From the NCBI GenBank assembly GCA_036268995.1, contig DATATB010000197.1, positions 1-27,071 of the forward strand: DNA of 27,071 nucleotides. Direction: 5' to 3'. The translations under genes and the position numbers were made by a program. The notes beneath the pieces were generated by a model, which did no database searches, was not told the origin of the DNA, and saw nothing but the letters and a program-made list of their open reading frames with translations. Positions 1 to 8,059 of this stretch are shown here, one piece after another (within the stretch, counting starts at the first letter, position 1; every line of letters starts with the position of its first letter). The DNA comes from DATATB01 sp036268995 (lineage in GTDB: Bacteria > Planctomycetota > Planctomycetia > Pirellulales > PNKZ01).

Positions 1-63
1 GTTGCCACGGTTCATCACGTGGTAACACCAGTTGGCGCGGGATGCTCGGGCAGTGCGCGGCAT
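1..63 (-). CDS. RAYT transposase, N-terminal fragment running off the left edge
   Basis: Read leftwards from an ATG at 63, this encodes MPRTARASRANWCYHVMNRG and one further residue before the window ends. These residues are identical to the start of the RAYT at 679, because bases 1-77 are an exact copy of 617-693. The motif NWCYHVMNRG is typical of the start of REP-associated tyrosine transposases. It is either the first part of a second tandem copy or a product of how the sequence was assembled. Nothing downstream is visible. Confidence 0.5.
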   Translation of the reverse strand, partial: MPRTARASRANWCYHVMNRGN

Positions 64-77
64 CACCACAACTTACG
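1..77. repeat. 77-bp exact direct repeat, copy 1 (copy 2 at 617-693)
   Basis: Bases 1-77 match 617-693 with no mismatch, and the match ends at 78 (g) against 694 (c). The repeat covers the first 21 codons of the RAYT and 14 bases upstream. A perfect match that begins exactly at base 1 and is exactly 77 long may reflect a k-mer overlap at a contig end rather than biology. Confidence 0.9.
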
Positions 78-124
78 GCACCTTTCGCACGTTTGCTAAC
101 GAAAAAGCAGAATGTCCCCGTTTT

Positions 125-679
125 TACTCTGCGTCGCAGGGATTCTAACTCCGATTCGCTCTGAACTCGATTCACGAGGCTGCGCCAATTGCTCGGCAAG
201 GCGACAGGCGGCGGCGCCAGCCACGGGCAATCGGCCCGCGCCTCGCGGCAGGACAGGCTCGACCAACGCCAGTCTTCCGCACGGCTCACCAGGCCTGCCC
301 GCAGGGCGTTCCGCTCCACGTAGCGCAGCACGCTCAGAAAATGTTCATCGCGTTGCACCGGAAACGCTTTGAACCGTCCTTGCCACACGTGCCCACTGCC
401 TTGGTAGTGCCGATGGTAGCGCCGCACATGGCTGGTCAGAAGCCATTGCATCCACCGCCCCAGATCGCCGTCGCCGCGCGGCCAGAGCACGAGGTGAAAA
501 TGATTCGGCATCACACACCAGCCGAGCAGCCGCACCGGCACACGCTCACACGCCAACTCAAACAGGCGGACAAAGGCCGCGAAATCATCCGCCTTATGAA
601 ACACTTCCGCCCGGCCGTTGCCACGGTTCATCACGTGGTAACACCAGTTGGCGCGGGATGCTCGGGCAGTGCGCGGCAT
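125..679 (-). pseudogene. REP-associated tyrosine transposase (RAYT, Y1_Tnp), C-terminus lost
   Basis: Starting at the ATG at 679, the frame reads as a clear RAYT: NWCYHVMNRGNGRAEVFHK near the N-terminus, the HUH metal-binding motif MPNHFHLVL (H60 and H62), HVWQGRFKAF around residue 98, and the catalytic-tyrosine segment LRYVERNALRAGLV (Y120). The family nicks and rejoins single-stranded DNA at REP-type hairpins. Homology runs to about residue 185 (LESLRRRV). There the usual basic tail is replaced by translated flank sequence, and the frame stays open without a stop to the window edge. The gene therefore looks truncated by recombination with an adjacent copy. A-rich motifs resembling each other lie at both ends (about 99-116 and 713-726). 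It is probably inactive or poorly active, though the catalytic part is intact. Confidence 0.8.
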
Positions 680-779
680 CACCACAACTTACGCCGTTGT
701 CCGTAACGCCGCCAATGAAAAAAGTAGAACGGCCAGAACGTCCGGTTTGACTCGCGTCATTTGATTCGACCAAGACGCC

Positions 780-1340
780 TTACCCGTGCCCTTCGGGGAG
801 GCCCCATTCTTTGAGCTTGCGCTGGAGGGTGCGGACGGAGATGCCGAGATACTCGGCGGTGCGCGTGCGATTGCCTTGAAACTGCTCGAGCGCGCGGAGC
901 ATCGCGGCCCGTTTTACCTCTTCGAGGATCGGCCCGGCGCCCGCGGCGACCGGCACGTCGTGCGCTGTCGGCGAGCGGCGGTGCTCGAGGCACGTGTGCA
1001 CCAGCGCGAGCAATTGCGCCGGGTTGATCGGCTTGGCCAGAAAATCGACCGCGCCCAGCTTCATGGCCGTGACGGCGCTGTCGACGTCGCCATAAGCCGT
1101 CATGATGATGAATGGCACCGCCGGATTGTGCTGCTGCCAATCGCGCAGCAGGTCGATGCCGCTCTTCTTGCCCATCCGCAGGTCGCTGATCACCAGGTCG
1201 ATGTCTTGTGACCAAAAGCCGACGGCCTGTTCCGGATTCTCGGCGGCCAGGACTTCAAAATGCTCGGCGAGCAGCACCCGGACGAGCGCTTCGCGCTCGC
1301 TTTTGCCGTCTTCGACGACCAGGATCCGGGCCTGCTGCAT
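780..1340 (-). CDS. Response regulator, receiver plus Fis-type HTH (PrrA/RegA/ActR architecture)
   Basis: This 186-residue protein has an N-terminal receiver domain (about 5-118) with the acidic pair E10-D11, phosphoacceptor D53 (LVISDLRM), T81 (MTAYG) and K103 (LAKPIN). A Fis-family helix-turn-helix (HTH_8) occupies about 145-181 (ALEQFQGNRTRTAEYLGISVRTLQRKLKEWG, shown here from its ends). The domain order and length match the short PrrA/RegA/ActR-type regulators, which resemble NtrC without its AAA+ domain. Those regulators bind DNA as dimers and often respond to redox state. The histidine kinase gene ends 73 bases upstream on the same strand, so this is its likely partner. Whether it controls the nearby respiratory genes is inference only. 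Confidence 0.93.
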   Translation of the reverse strand: MQQARILVVEDGKSEREALVRVLLAEHFEVLAAENPEQAVGFWSQDIDLVISDLRMGKKSGIDLLRDWQQHNPAVPFIIMTAYGDVDSAVTAMKLGAVDFLAKPINPAQLLALVHTCLEHRRSPTAHDVPVAAGAGPILEEVKRAAMLRALEQFQGNRTRTAEYLGISVRTLQRKLKEWGLPEGHG

Positions 1341-1413
1341 GGGGAAGAATGACTCGGTTCAGGAGGGCGAATTTGCCAGTGGGTGGTTGCCGATCGTGGC
1401 TCAACCGGCGCGT

Positions 1414-2880
1414 TCAAGCTACTCGGACAGACTCGCGGCTCGGGGGCGGTCGACCCACGGGAAAAACGAGCTTGAACTGGGAGCCGGTGCCGTTGGATTG
1501 ATAGCTGACGTTGCCGCCGGCTTCTTCCACGAAGCGTTTGACCAGCGGGAGGCCCAGCCCGGTTCCCAACTCCTTGGTGGTGAAGAACGGCTCGAAGATT
1601 TGCTCGCGGATGTCGGCAGGAATGCCCGGCCCGGTGTCGCAGACCTCGATTTCCGCGCGCTCGCCGGCGCAGGACACGGTGACGTCGATCGTGCCCTCGC
1701 TGCCGGCGGCTTCTTTGGCGTTGTTCAGCAGGTTCAGCACGATTTGGCGCAGGCGATTGCGGTCGATGTGAATGCGCACCGGCTCGTCGGCCATGTGGGT
1801 GCGGACGACGACGCGCGCCCGCGTCAACGAAGGAAGTAAAACATTCACCGTGGCCTGCACCTCGGCCGCAGCGTCGACGTCTTCGGCATGCGCGCGTTCC
1901 GGACGCGCGTAACTCACCAGCGCTTGCACCAGCTCCTCGATCCGCCGGACATCGAACGTGGTTTCGCGGACGATATCCGTCGTGTCGCCCTGCTGGCTGG
2001 CGGGGAGCGCTTCGAGGCGTTTGGACAGCACGTGCAGGTTCAACCGCATGGCATTGAGCGGGTTGCGAATCTCGTGCGCCACGGCCGCCACCAATTGCCC
2101 AACTTCGGCCAGGCGACGCATGTGCGCCAAGCGCACCGATTGTTCGAGCAGCGTCACGCGGCGGGTAACGCGCCGCGCCACGCGATAGATCGACACGCAG
2201 ACCACCGCGGCAATCAAGGCGATGCCGGCCAACAGCAGGGCCCAGCGCTGGAAGCCGGCGCGCTGTTCGCGGCTGACTTGCGCGTCGAACCAATCGCAAT
2301 TGAATCCGGAGTGGTAGGTGCCCACCTCGCGGTCGTTGAAGTAGATGGGCAAGGCGATATCGAAGGCGCGGCGCCCGCCGCTGAGCGCAGCGGCATGGGT
2401 TTCGAACACGTCGTCGCCGGCTCCCTGCACCGGCCCGTCAATCCAATTGTCGTCCAGGTTCTGAGAGCTGTTCGGCGAGCCGCTGTGCAAGACGATATGG
2501 CCGTCGGAGGCCACGACGGCGGAATACAAGCGTGCCGGATCGCTGGGAACAATTTTGCGCCAATGGCGATCGAGCCATTGCGTGTCGTTCAGCACGCTCA
2601 AATCGTGGTCGTTCTTGGATTTGTCGGCCAGTCGATTTTGCAGCACGCTCACGGAGCGCGCCGCATGCGAGCGCAGGTGATTCAGATCCGCCTGCAACAG
2701 CTTGGTCCGCGTTTCGAGAAAATCGCGGCGCACGCCCCACACCGCCATGCTCAACATCAATACCAACGAGGCGACGATGCAAGCCAATGCCAAGATCGAC
2801 CAGCGATCGAAGACGCTGCCCGGTTCTCGCGGCGCATCGAGATCGCCGCCGCTCCGCGACTGGTGCCACACTCTGTTCAT
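1414..2880 (-). CDS. Membrane sensor histidine kinase
   Basis: Counting from the ATG at 2880 (MNRVWHQSR), the protein has about 488 residues. One membrane helix lies at about 29-50 and a second at about 213-232. Between them is a periplasmic sensor region of about 160 residues that looks PAS/Cache-like (YSAVVASDGHIVLHSG, AFDIALPIYFNDREVGTYHSG). A basic HAMP-like stretch follows. The HisKA H-box is VAAVAHEIRNPLNAM with H269. The N-box is LNLLNNAKEAA, and the G boxes are CDTGPGIPADI and GTGLGLPLVKRF. This completes a canonical HATPase_c domain. A TTG at 2931 would add 17 residues, but that region is not conserved-looking, so 2880 is preferred. The response regulator follows on the same strand. 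The ligand is unknown. Confidence 0.92.
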   Translation of the reverse strand: MNRVWHQSRSGGDLDAPREPGSVFDRWSILALACIVASLVLMLSMAVWGVRRDFLETRTKLLQADLNHLRSHAARSVSVLQNRLADKSKNDHDLSVLNDTQWLDRHWRKIVPSDPARLYSAVVASDGHIVLHSGSPNSSQNLDDNWIDGPVQGAGDDVFETHAAALSGGRRAFDIALPIYFNDREVGTYHSGFNCDWFDAQVSREQRAGFQRWALLLAGIALIAAVVCVSIYRVARRVTRRVTLLEQSVRLAHMRRLAEVGQLVAAVAHEIRNPLNAMRLNLHVLSKRLEALPASQQGDTTDIVRETTFDVRRIEELVQALVSYARPERAHAEDVDAAAEVQATVNVLLPSLTRARVVVRTHMADEPVRIHIDRNRLRQIVLNLLNNAKEAAGSEGTIDVTVSCAGERAEIEVCDTGPGIPADIREQIFEPFFTTKELGTGLGLPLVKRFVEEAGGNVSYQSNGTGSQFKLVFPVGRPPPSRESVRVA

Positions 2881-3076
2881 TTCCGCACCCGAAGGCCTCG
2901 TCCCAAACTCTCGCTGGCTGCGCGCAGCCAATGCTTCATGATAATCGGCCCTGGCAGCAATGTAACACCTGAAGCACGAGACACGATGCCCGACGACTCG
3001 ACAATCGCGGGCGTACGCCCCACATAGCTATGACAAAATGTCGCGGATTCTAGTCATTACCGTGCACCGGCAGGCT

Positions 3077-3161
3077 GCGAGCTGGGAGCGCTGGCGACCG
3101 GAGGATGTATGAACTCCCGGCGTCAACGCTTCCGGCTCGCCCTTCACGCTCCCGGCTCGCC
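3077..3161. repeat. Inverted pair of a dispersed GAGCCGGGAGCG-type repeat
   Basis: One copy at 3077-3103 reads gcgagctgggagcgctggc then gaccggag. A second, reversed copy lies at 3142-3161 (cttcacgctcccggctcgcc), preceded by a partial copy at 3129-3141. The same unit occurs at 15211-15262, so this is a dispersed intergenic repeat. The inverted arrangement could fold into a hairpin upstream of the thioredoxin gene. Confidence 0.7.
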
Positions 3162-3216
3162 GATTGCGCTTCCGCGATTTTCGGCCAGTTTGTACGATAC
3201 TCGGCCCTTAATGGCG

Positions 3217-3224
3217 AAAAGGAG
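3217..3224 (+). promoter_or_regulatory. Strong ribosome binding site fixing the thioredoxin start
   Basis: AAAAGGAG lies 7 bases before the ATG at 3232. This selects MLRYVLLALWL as the start over the longer reading frames beginning at 3109 or 3211, and it leaves a clean signal peptide at the N-terminus. Confidence 0.85.
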
Positions 3225-3231
3225 TGCGCGC

Positions 3232-4377
3232 ATGCTGCGATACGTCTTGCTGGCGCTTTGGCTGGTCGCCCTGCCCACCGCGGCGGCGGCCCAGAACCGG
3301 TTTTTGCCGTTTGGCGGCTTGAGCCGTCAAAAAGCCAAAAGCACCGCAAGCTCCGTCTCGGCGGCCGAGCAGGAATACGAGCAGCTAGTACAGCAGTCAA
3401 AGGCGGCCGACGAAAAGTATCAACTGCGATTGGATCAGCTCAAGGACGATCGTTCCCGGGCTGAATTCAGCAAGCAGAAGCCGGACTTCTCGCGCCCGTT
3501 CGAAGAACTGGCCGAGCGGGATCGCGCGTCGCCCGTCGGTCTCAAGGCCCTGGTGTGGCTCTGCCGTTTCGGCGCCCAGCAGAATGCCGGCAAGTACATC
3601 GATCTGATCTTGCAGGATTATCTCGACACCGAGCAGTTGGTCGACGCCATCCGGGCCACTGCGCCGTATGCCGGCCGCGTGGAAGCCGCGCGCACGCTGT
3701 ATCGGGCCGCATTGGCCAAAAGCCCGCACCGCGAGGTGCGCGGTCTGGCCTGTTATTACCTGGCCTACTCGTGCGTGCCGGAGCCCGACTTCGGCGCCAT
3801 CGCGCCCGAGCGCGAGCGCGAGGCCGTGGCGCTGCTCGAGCGGGTGATCCAGGAGTACGGCGACGTTCCCAGCTATCGAGGGCCGCTGGGAGCGCTGGCC
3901 ACCGGTGGATTGACCGCCATCGAGCATTTGAAGGTTGGTAAGCAGGCGCCGCCCATCCAAGGCCGGGACCTCAAAGGCCGGAAGATGAAGCTGAGCGATT
4001 ATCGCGGCCAGGTGGTGGTTGTCACGTTTTGGGCGGACTGGTGCGGGCCGTGCCACGCCGAGCTTCCGTACCATCGAGCGCTGGTCGAGAAGTTCGCCGA
4101 CCGCCCGTTTGCCCTCCTGGGCGTCAATGGCGACCCGCCCGACAAGCTGAAACAAATCATCTCGCACGAGAAAATCACCTGGCCCTCCTGGGCCGACGGC
4201 CCTGCCGGGCCGATCTCGGCGTCGTGGAGCGTGGGCATGTGGCCCACGACCTACGTGATCGACAGCCGCGGGCGCGTCCGCTACCGGGCCGTATCGGCCG
4301 ACCGGCTCGAGCCGCTGGTCGCCGGCCTGCTGCGCGAAATGGGCCCCGCCGGTGATGAGCGCGCCGCGGCGCGGTAA
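3232..4377 (+). CDS. Exported TlpA/ResA-like thioredoxin-fold protein
   Basis: The protein of 381 residues starts with a signal peptide (MLRYVLLALWLVALPTAAAAQ). A helical region of roughly 200 residues follows that looks like a tetratricopeptide-type or similar repeat scaffold. A C-terminal AhpC-TSA/thioredoxin domain begins near residue 218 (KVGKQAPPIQGRDLKG). The active site is FWADWCGPCHAEL with cysteines 271 and 274, and the cis-proline segment is MWPTTYVIDSRGRVRY. TlpA/ResA-type proteins reduce disulfides outside the cytoplasm, for example in apocytochrome c or the CuA site of cytochrome oxidase. That would suit the neighbouring respiratory genes, but the substrate here is not known. It converges with the next gene, their stops being 10 bases apart, with no obvious terminator. 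Confidence 0.93.
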   Translation: MLRYVLLALWLVALPTAAAAQNRFLPFGGLSRQKAKSTASSVSAAEQEYEQLVQQSKAADEKYQLRLDQLKDDRSRAEFSKQKPDFSRPFEELAERDRASPVGLKALVWLCRFGAQQNAGKYIDLILQDYLDTEQLVDAIRATAPYAGRVEAARTLYRAALAKSPHREVRGLACYYLAYSCVPEPDFGAIAPEREREAVALLERVIQEYGDVPSYRGPLGALATGGLTAIEHLKVGKQAPPIQGRDLKGRKMKLSDYRGQVVVVTFWADWCGPCHAELPYHRALVEKFADRPFALLGVNGDPPDKLKQIISHEKITWPSWADGPAGPISASWSVGMWPTTYVIDSRGRVRYRAVSADRLEPLVAGLLREMGPAGDERAAAR

Positions 4378-4387
4378 AGTGCTTCGC

Positions 4388-4921
4388 TTAAGCCGAGGCC
4401 GTCGACCACTGGCGCCAGACAAACAGCAGCACGACGACTGCCGGCCAGCTATACCAGGGCCACATCGAGCGCCACTTGGGCAGCGGCTCGGCGATGGCCA
4501 GGTTGCAACTGAGTTGACTTTCAAACGGTTTGCCGTCGCTGGACCGGCCGGCAACGTTGGCGGTCAAGTGCCATCGGCCCGCTTGCGGCATATCGACAAT
4601 CGCCGCGAGGAATAGTTTGTTGGTCGCGGTCGCGTGCGTGGCCGAGGCGCGCAGCGTCTCGCTCCCTGCTTGCGGCGCAGACAATTCGAGTTCGACGCGC
4701 ACGTCCGGCAGCGTCGCGCTGCTGGCGGCATCCTGCACCCAGACGCTCACGTCGATCGGGCCGGCCCGTAGCGAGTTGGGCGATGTAAAGATCGTGACCC
4801 GCTCGTTGCCGATCACTTGCGAGGCTTGGACCGTTCCGCCGTCGGCGTGCGCGACGGCCGACATGCAAAACAGCATGGTGCACGACAGCAACGGTCGCCA
4901 CCAACGGCAGCGTCGTTGCAC
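4388..4921 (-). CDS. Exported single-helix membrane protein, YtkA/FixH-like
   Basis: From a GTG at 4921 the N-terminus reads MQRRCRWWRPLLSCTMLFCM and continues SAVAHADGG, a plausible signal peptide. An ATG at 4876 is an alternative start. The middle is a beta-rich domain (RVTIFTSPNSLRAGPIDVSV, VQDAASSATLPDVRVELELS, MPQAGRWHLTANV) like the YtkA domain found near cytochrome oxidase and FixH genes. One C-terminal membrane helix (WPWYSWPAVVVLLFVW) is followed by a short cytoplasmic tail. It follows the CtaG-FixG fusion gene on the same strand, separated by a palindrome cluster. That position fits a role in oxidase assembly. The family assignment is by pattern only. Confidence 0.7.
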   Translation of the reverse strand: MQRRCRWWRPLLSCTMLFCMSAVAHADGGTVQASQVIGNERVTIFTSPNSLRAGPIDVSVWVQDAASSATLPDVRVELELSAPQAGSETLRASATHATATNKLFLAAIVDMPQAGRWHLTANVAGRSSDGKPFESQLSCNLAIAEPLPKWRSMWPWYSWPAVVVLLFVWRQWSTASA

Positions 4922-4960
4922 GCGAGCGAGCGTCCTATTTGTCGGCGCCGCGTAGTGTTC

Positions 4961-5140
4961 CTTTCCGTAGCCCAGCCCTTCTAGGGCTGGGTTTACCGGT
5001 CGCCGCCCGTCCGCTCTTTCCCGTTCCGATCCGGCCGGTGGCCGGATCGGAACGGGAAACGTTTTCGCGGCTGCGTGATCCCAGCCCTGAAGGGCTGCGC
5101 TACGGAAAGGCATGCCCGGTCCCTGAAGGGCTGGGCTAAG
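4961..5140. repeat. Nested palindromic intergenic element
   Basis: The outer arms are ctttccgtagcccagccctt at 4961-4980 and its near-complement agggctgcgctacggaaag at 5091-5109. Inside the left arm, cccagcccttctagggctggg (4971-4991) is itself a near-perfect palindrome. The centre holds a perfect 19-bp stem (5017-5035 with 5041-5059) around a 5-base loop. Two more tgaagggctg motifs lie at 5088-5097 and 5124-5133. No coding frame is credible here. It sits between the CtaG-FixG gene and the YtkA-like gene, both on the minus strand. Confidence 0.85.
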
Positions 5141-5181
5141 GAATGCAACGGACGGGAGCCGCCGTTTCTCGATGTGTCCCA

Positions 5182-7503
5182 TCAGCCGCCGCCTCCGAGC
5201 ATGCCGCGCATTTGCATCGGTTGAAACACGATCCATACGCCGGCCGCGAACAACAGGCCGATCAGCACCGCCCAGGGAAGCACGACGCGCAATGCACGGC
5301 CTGGCTGCCCAGCGTCGGTCAGGGCCAGGCGATAGCCGGCGGCCAGCGAAGCCAGCAAGCCGCAATCCAACACGATCAGTTCGGCCGGCAACAGCCAGTC
5401 GGCAACCGGTCCGCAGCACGAACAGGCCCAAGCCGGCTGGCCTAAGGCCGACGAGCCCCAGTCGCCGGCGAAGCGCTGCGCCGCCGGCACGACCGCCGCA
5501 TAACTGGTAAAGAAGTGAAAGCCATAATGGGCCAGCCACATGGCAAAGCCCAGCGGCACGAGCGTGTAAACGTAGCGCAGGGCCAAGGGCAGACGCTTGC
5601 TGGTCAGCCGGCCCAGGCCACGGCTGATTTCGGTCGCGGTCGCCACGGCCAACAGCGGAACTACGATCCAAGTCAGCAGAAACATCGCGCTGGTAACCGC
5701 CGCCGGTGATAAGCCATCCAGCGCCGTTGCGAGCCGTTGCCGCCACTCGAGCACCGGCGCGGTCATGCCGGCCGCGTTGGCGAAGGCGCCAAAGGATAGC
5801 ATGGCGACGAGCGCGGCAATATCCGGCCGGCGGCTCAAGCGGCCCAGGCCGCTCGGCGAGCGGTCGTGCTCGAGCTGGACTAGCGGCGAGCTGATTAGCA
5901 GCCCGACATTATCGTGTGGGCAGGCGTGGACGCAGTCGAGGCAAAACGTGCAGTCCATGTTGCCGGCTTTGCGCGGCTGAAACAGTTCCAATTCGCAGCC
6001 GCGGAGCTGACCGCGGCCGTGGAGACAATCGTGCGTGCGGCACGCGGCACACGCGGCCGGCTCGCGCACTCGAACTTCCCAGGGCGAGACGAGCGATTGC
6101 ACGAAATTGAACTGGCCGATCGGGCAAAGATATTTGCAAAAGGCCGCGCCGCGAAACAGTCCATCCACCGCCAAGGCCGCCGCGAAGTAGCCCAACACCA
6201 GCCACGCTGTCCACCAGGGGCGATCCCAGAGATCGAAGACTTCGTAGGCCCAAAAGAACACGGCGACCAGGGCCACGGCCAGCCACTTGCTCCGCAGCCA
6301 GGCGGGCCACGCGTAACCGGCCGGTAACCAGCGCCGGGCGATCGATCGCGGCAGCGTGAATGGGCAAACCATGCACGACACGTTGCCTATGGCCAAAAGT
6401 CCAAGCACCACGACGGCCCGCCAATGGATCCAAGGCAGAACGCCCGCCAGGTTCATGGCTCCCGACTGCGGCCCACACAGGCCATCGACGACAATCACGA
6501 TCGCCAGCAGCGCCGCTGGAATCTGCAACGCCAATCGCGCATGACGCCAGCGCAGGAAGCGCCCCAACAGCGGCAGCCGCAAGAGATCGAAGGCTGTCTG
6601 TCCAGCAGGTTTCGGCGCCGGCTGATACCCGGCAACTGACAACTGACGACTGACAACTGACTGTTTCGCCCTCGGCGGAACTGCCGCATCCTGGTCCAGC
6701 AGCAATTTCAAACCGATCCAACCCAGCGGCACGAGAAACGCAATCGAGCCGGGCACCCACATCAGCACGCCGGCTGCTGATTGGTCGTCCAGCGGCGTGA
6801 GGCCGGCCAGCGGCGGAACCCGCGCGTAGTGCGGATATAGCACGCGATTGGAAAAAGTCAGCAGCGCGGCCAGCAGCGTGTTTTGCACGTCGGCCAGCAC
6901 CAGGTAGGGCAGCAGCAGCCATTGCGACCACGAGGGCCGGCCCGGAAACGGTCGCACCACCGAATGCCAGAACAGCAGCGCCGCGGCCAGAAAACAGCCA
7001 TGCTCGAGCCGATGCCAACCCGGCGTGCTCAAAGCCAGTTCATAAGCACGCGGCGCATGCCAGAGCCAATTGGCCGCCACAAACAGCGGCAAGGCCACGG
7101 CCGGATGCACCAGCCAGCGGCCCAGTTCTCGCAAACCCGGCCAATGCAGCAGCGGGAGAATCCATTGCCGCCGCAGCGACTGCGGCACACCGCGCACCAG
7201 CGGGATCAACGGATCGCCGAGCCAGACCAGCGGCGCGGCCACCATCATCAGCAGCAAGTGTTGCAGCATGTGCGCCTGCAACACCAAGGCGGCCAATGGT
7301 TCGATGGGCGATGCCAATGCCAGGTACAGCACGGCCAGCGCGGAGCCAAAAGCGGCCGGCTGCCGAGCGGTCCAGCGCCGTGGGTTTCGGCGCCTGAGCC
7401 GCAGCCAGCCCCGGCCATAGATCACGGCCGAAAGCACGAGCGTTGCCAGCAGCCACGGCTCGTACGGCCAGCTTCGCAACAGCGCTTCGGCGGTGGGGCT
7501 CAT
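5182..7503 (-). CDS. CtaG-like / FixG-like polyferredoxin fusion membrane protein
   Basis: This 773-residue protein joins two respiratory-assembly modules. Residues 1 to about 270 match the caa3-oxidase assembly factor CtaG family: several membrane helices, QAHMLQHLLLMMVAAPLVW with H78 and H82, and NWLWHAPRAYELAL. Residues about 320-770 resemble FixG/NapH-type membrane polyferredoxins. The cysteine motifs are CMVCP (377-381), CKYLCP (456-461), CAACRTHDC (485-493) and the full 4Fe-4S motif CTFCLDCVHACP (518-529). A late CSCCGP lies at 694-699. The roughly 50-residue linker includes QSVVSRQLSVAG, encoded by a short tandem repeat (6633-6661). A likely role is copper or electron delivery during cytochrome oxidase assembly. 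The single uninterrupted frame argues for a true fusion. Confidence 0.88.
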   Translation of the reverse strand: MSPTAEALLRSWPYEPWLLATLVLSAVIYGRGWLRLRRRNPRRWTARQPAAFGSALAVLYLALASPIEPLAALVLQAHMLQHLLLMMVAAPLVWLGDPLIPLVRGVPQSLRRQWILPLLHWPGLRELGRWLVHPAVALPLFVAANWLWHAPRAYELALSTPGWHRLEHGCFLAAALLFWHSVVRPFPGRPSWSQWLLLPYLVLADVQNTLLAALLTFSNRVLYPHYARVPPLAGLTPLDDQSAAGVLMWVPGSIAFLVPLGWIGLKLLLDQDAAVPPRAKQSVVSRQLSVAGYQPAPKPAGQTAFDLLRLPLLGRFLRWRHARLALQIPAALLAIVIVVDGLCGPQSGAMNLAGVLPWIHWRAVVVLGLLAIGNVSCMVCPFTLPRSIARRWLPAGYAWPAWLRSKWLAVALVAVFFWAYEVFDLWDRPWWTAWLVLGYFAAALAVDGLFRGAAFCKYLCPIGQFNFVQSLVSPWEVRVREPAACAACRTHDCLHGRGQLRGCELELFQPRKAGNMDCTFCLDCVHACPHDNVGLLISSPLVQLEHDRSPSGLGRLSRRPDIAALVAMLSFGAFANAAGMTAPVLEWRQRLATALDGLSPAAVTSAMFLLTWIVVPLLAVATATEISRGLGRLTSKRLPLALRYVYTLVPLGFAMWLAHYGFHFFTSYAAVVPAAQRFAGDWGSSALGQPAWACSCCGPVADWLLPAELIVLDCGLLASLAAGYRLALTDAGQPGRALRVVLPWAVLIGLLFAAGVWIVFQPMQMRGMLGGGG
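6633..6661. repeat. Tandem ACTGACAACTGAC repeat inside the fusion linker
   Basis: Two 13-base units of actgacaactgac, separated by one base, are embedded in frame in the linker between the CtaG and FixG-like halves. They resemble the intergenic TCAGTTGTCAGT-type repeats common in many bacterial genomes. This suggests the linker arose from former intergenic DNA. Confidence 0.75.
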
Positions 7504-7554
7504 CGGCTCGGTTCTGGCAGCGCGACCGGATTATCGGCCGGTTTGAGATCGGGA

Positions 7555-7977
7555 TTATGGAAAACTCTGCGCTGCCGGTCCTTCGTCCTTAATCCCCAGG
7601 GTTATGCGGATTCTGCGGTCGGCTTCGTTCATGTCGGCGGTGCGAATGTCCTTTGACAGCTTGGAGCCTTCGCGTCGAATCTGCATCCGATAATGTAACG
7701 CGGCCTCGCCGGCTTCGTCCAAGTCGTATGCGTCGATCCAGACATCCACCGACGCGCCCTCGCCTCGAATCAACGTCAGTTTGTACGGCGGCCGCGGGAA
7801 AATTATGCCGCTGACCAGCACCGGCGGCCCGCGAGATTGCAAGAGACGAACGAGCTGGAATATCTTCTCGAATCTAGGAGCAGCCGCCTCGCCAGCCGAC
7901 GCGGCCAACTGCTCAATTTCTGGCTCTATCGGCGCCAAAGCCAGCGGGCCGGTAGTGGACACGCACACGATCCGCAT
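7555..7977 (-). CDS. Hypothetical protein, 140 residues
   Basis: The frame starts at the ATG at 7977 (MRIVCVSTTGPLALAPIEPE) and has no recognisable domain, signal peptide or membrane helix. The middle has alternating hydrophobic residues (PPVLVSGIIFPRPPYKLTLI, VDVWIDAYDLDEAGEAALHY) that suggest a small mixed alpha-beta or beta-sandwich fold. The C-terminal third is charged. It lies between the CtaG-FixG gene (52 bases downstream) and the cytochrome b-c gene (83 bases upstream), all on the minus strand, so it may belong to their operon. No good ribosome binding site is visible, so the start is uncertain. Confidence 0.6.
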   Translation of the reverse strand: MRIVCVSTTGPLALAPIEPEIEQLAASAGEAAAPRFEKIFQLVRLLQSRGPPVLVSGIIFPRPPYKLTLIRGEGASVDVWIDAYDLDEAGEAALHYRMQIRREGSKLSKDIRTADMNEADRRIRITLGIKDEGPAAQSFP

Positions 7978-8059
7978 AATTGAACCGTAGCTAGTCGTTG
8001 AAGTGGATCGGATCGAGAATCAAGCCCTAATGCCCACATGCCATCTACCCCGACTCGCT

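Noticed and set aside
3109..3231. Earlier start for the thioredoxin gene
   Set aside because: The strong AAAAGGAG site before 3232 and the signal peptide from that ATG outweigh the upstream starts, whose extra residues come from the dispersed repeat.
4922..5746. A long N-terminal extension of the YtkA-like protein
   Set aside because: The extra part crosses the palindrome cluster and overlaps the end of the CtaG-FixG gene. It reads as translated repeats, and the signal peptide favours the start near 4921 or 4876.
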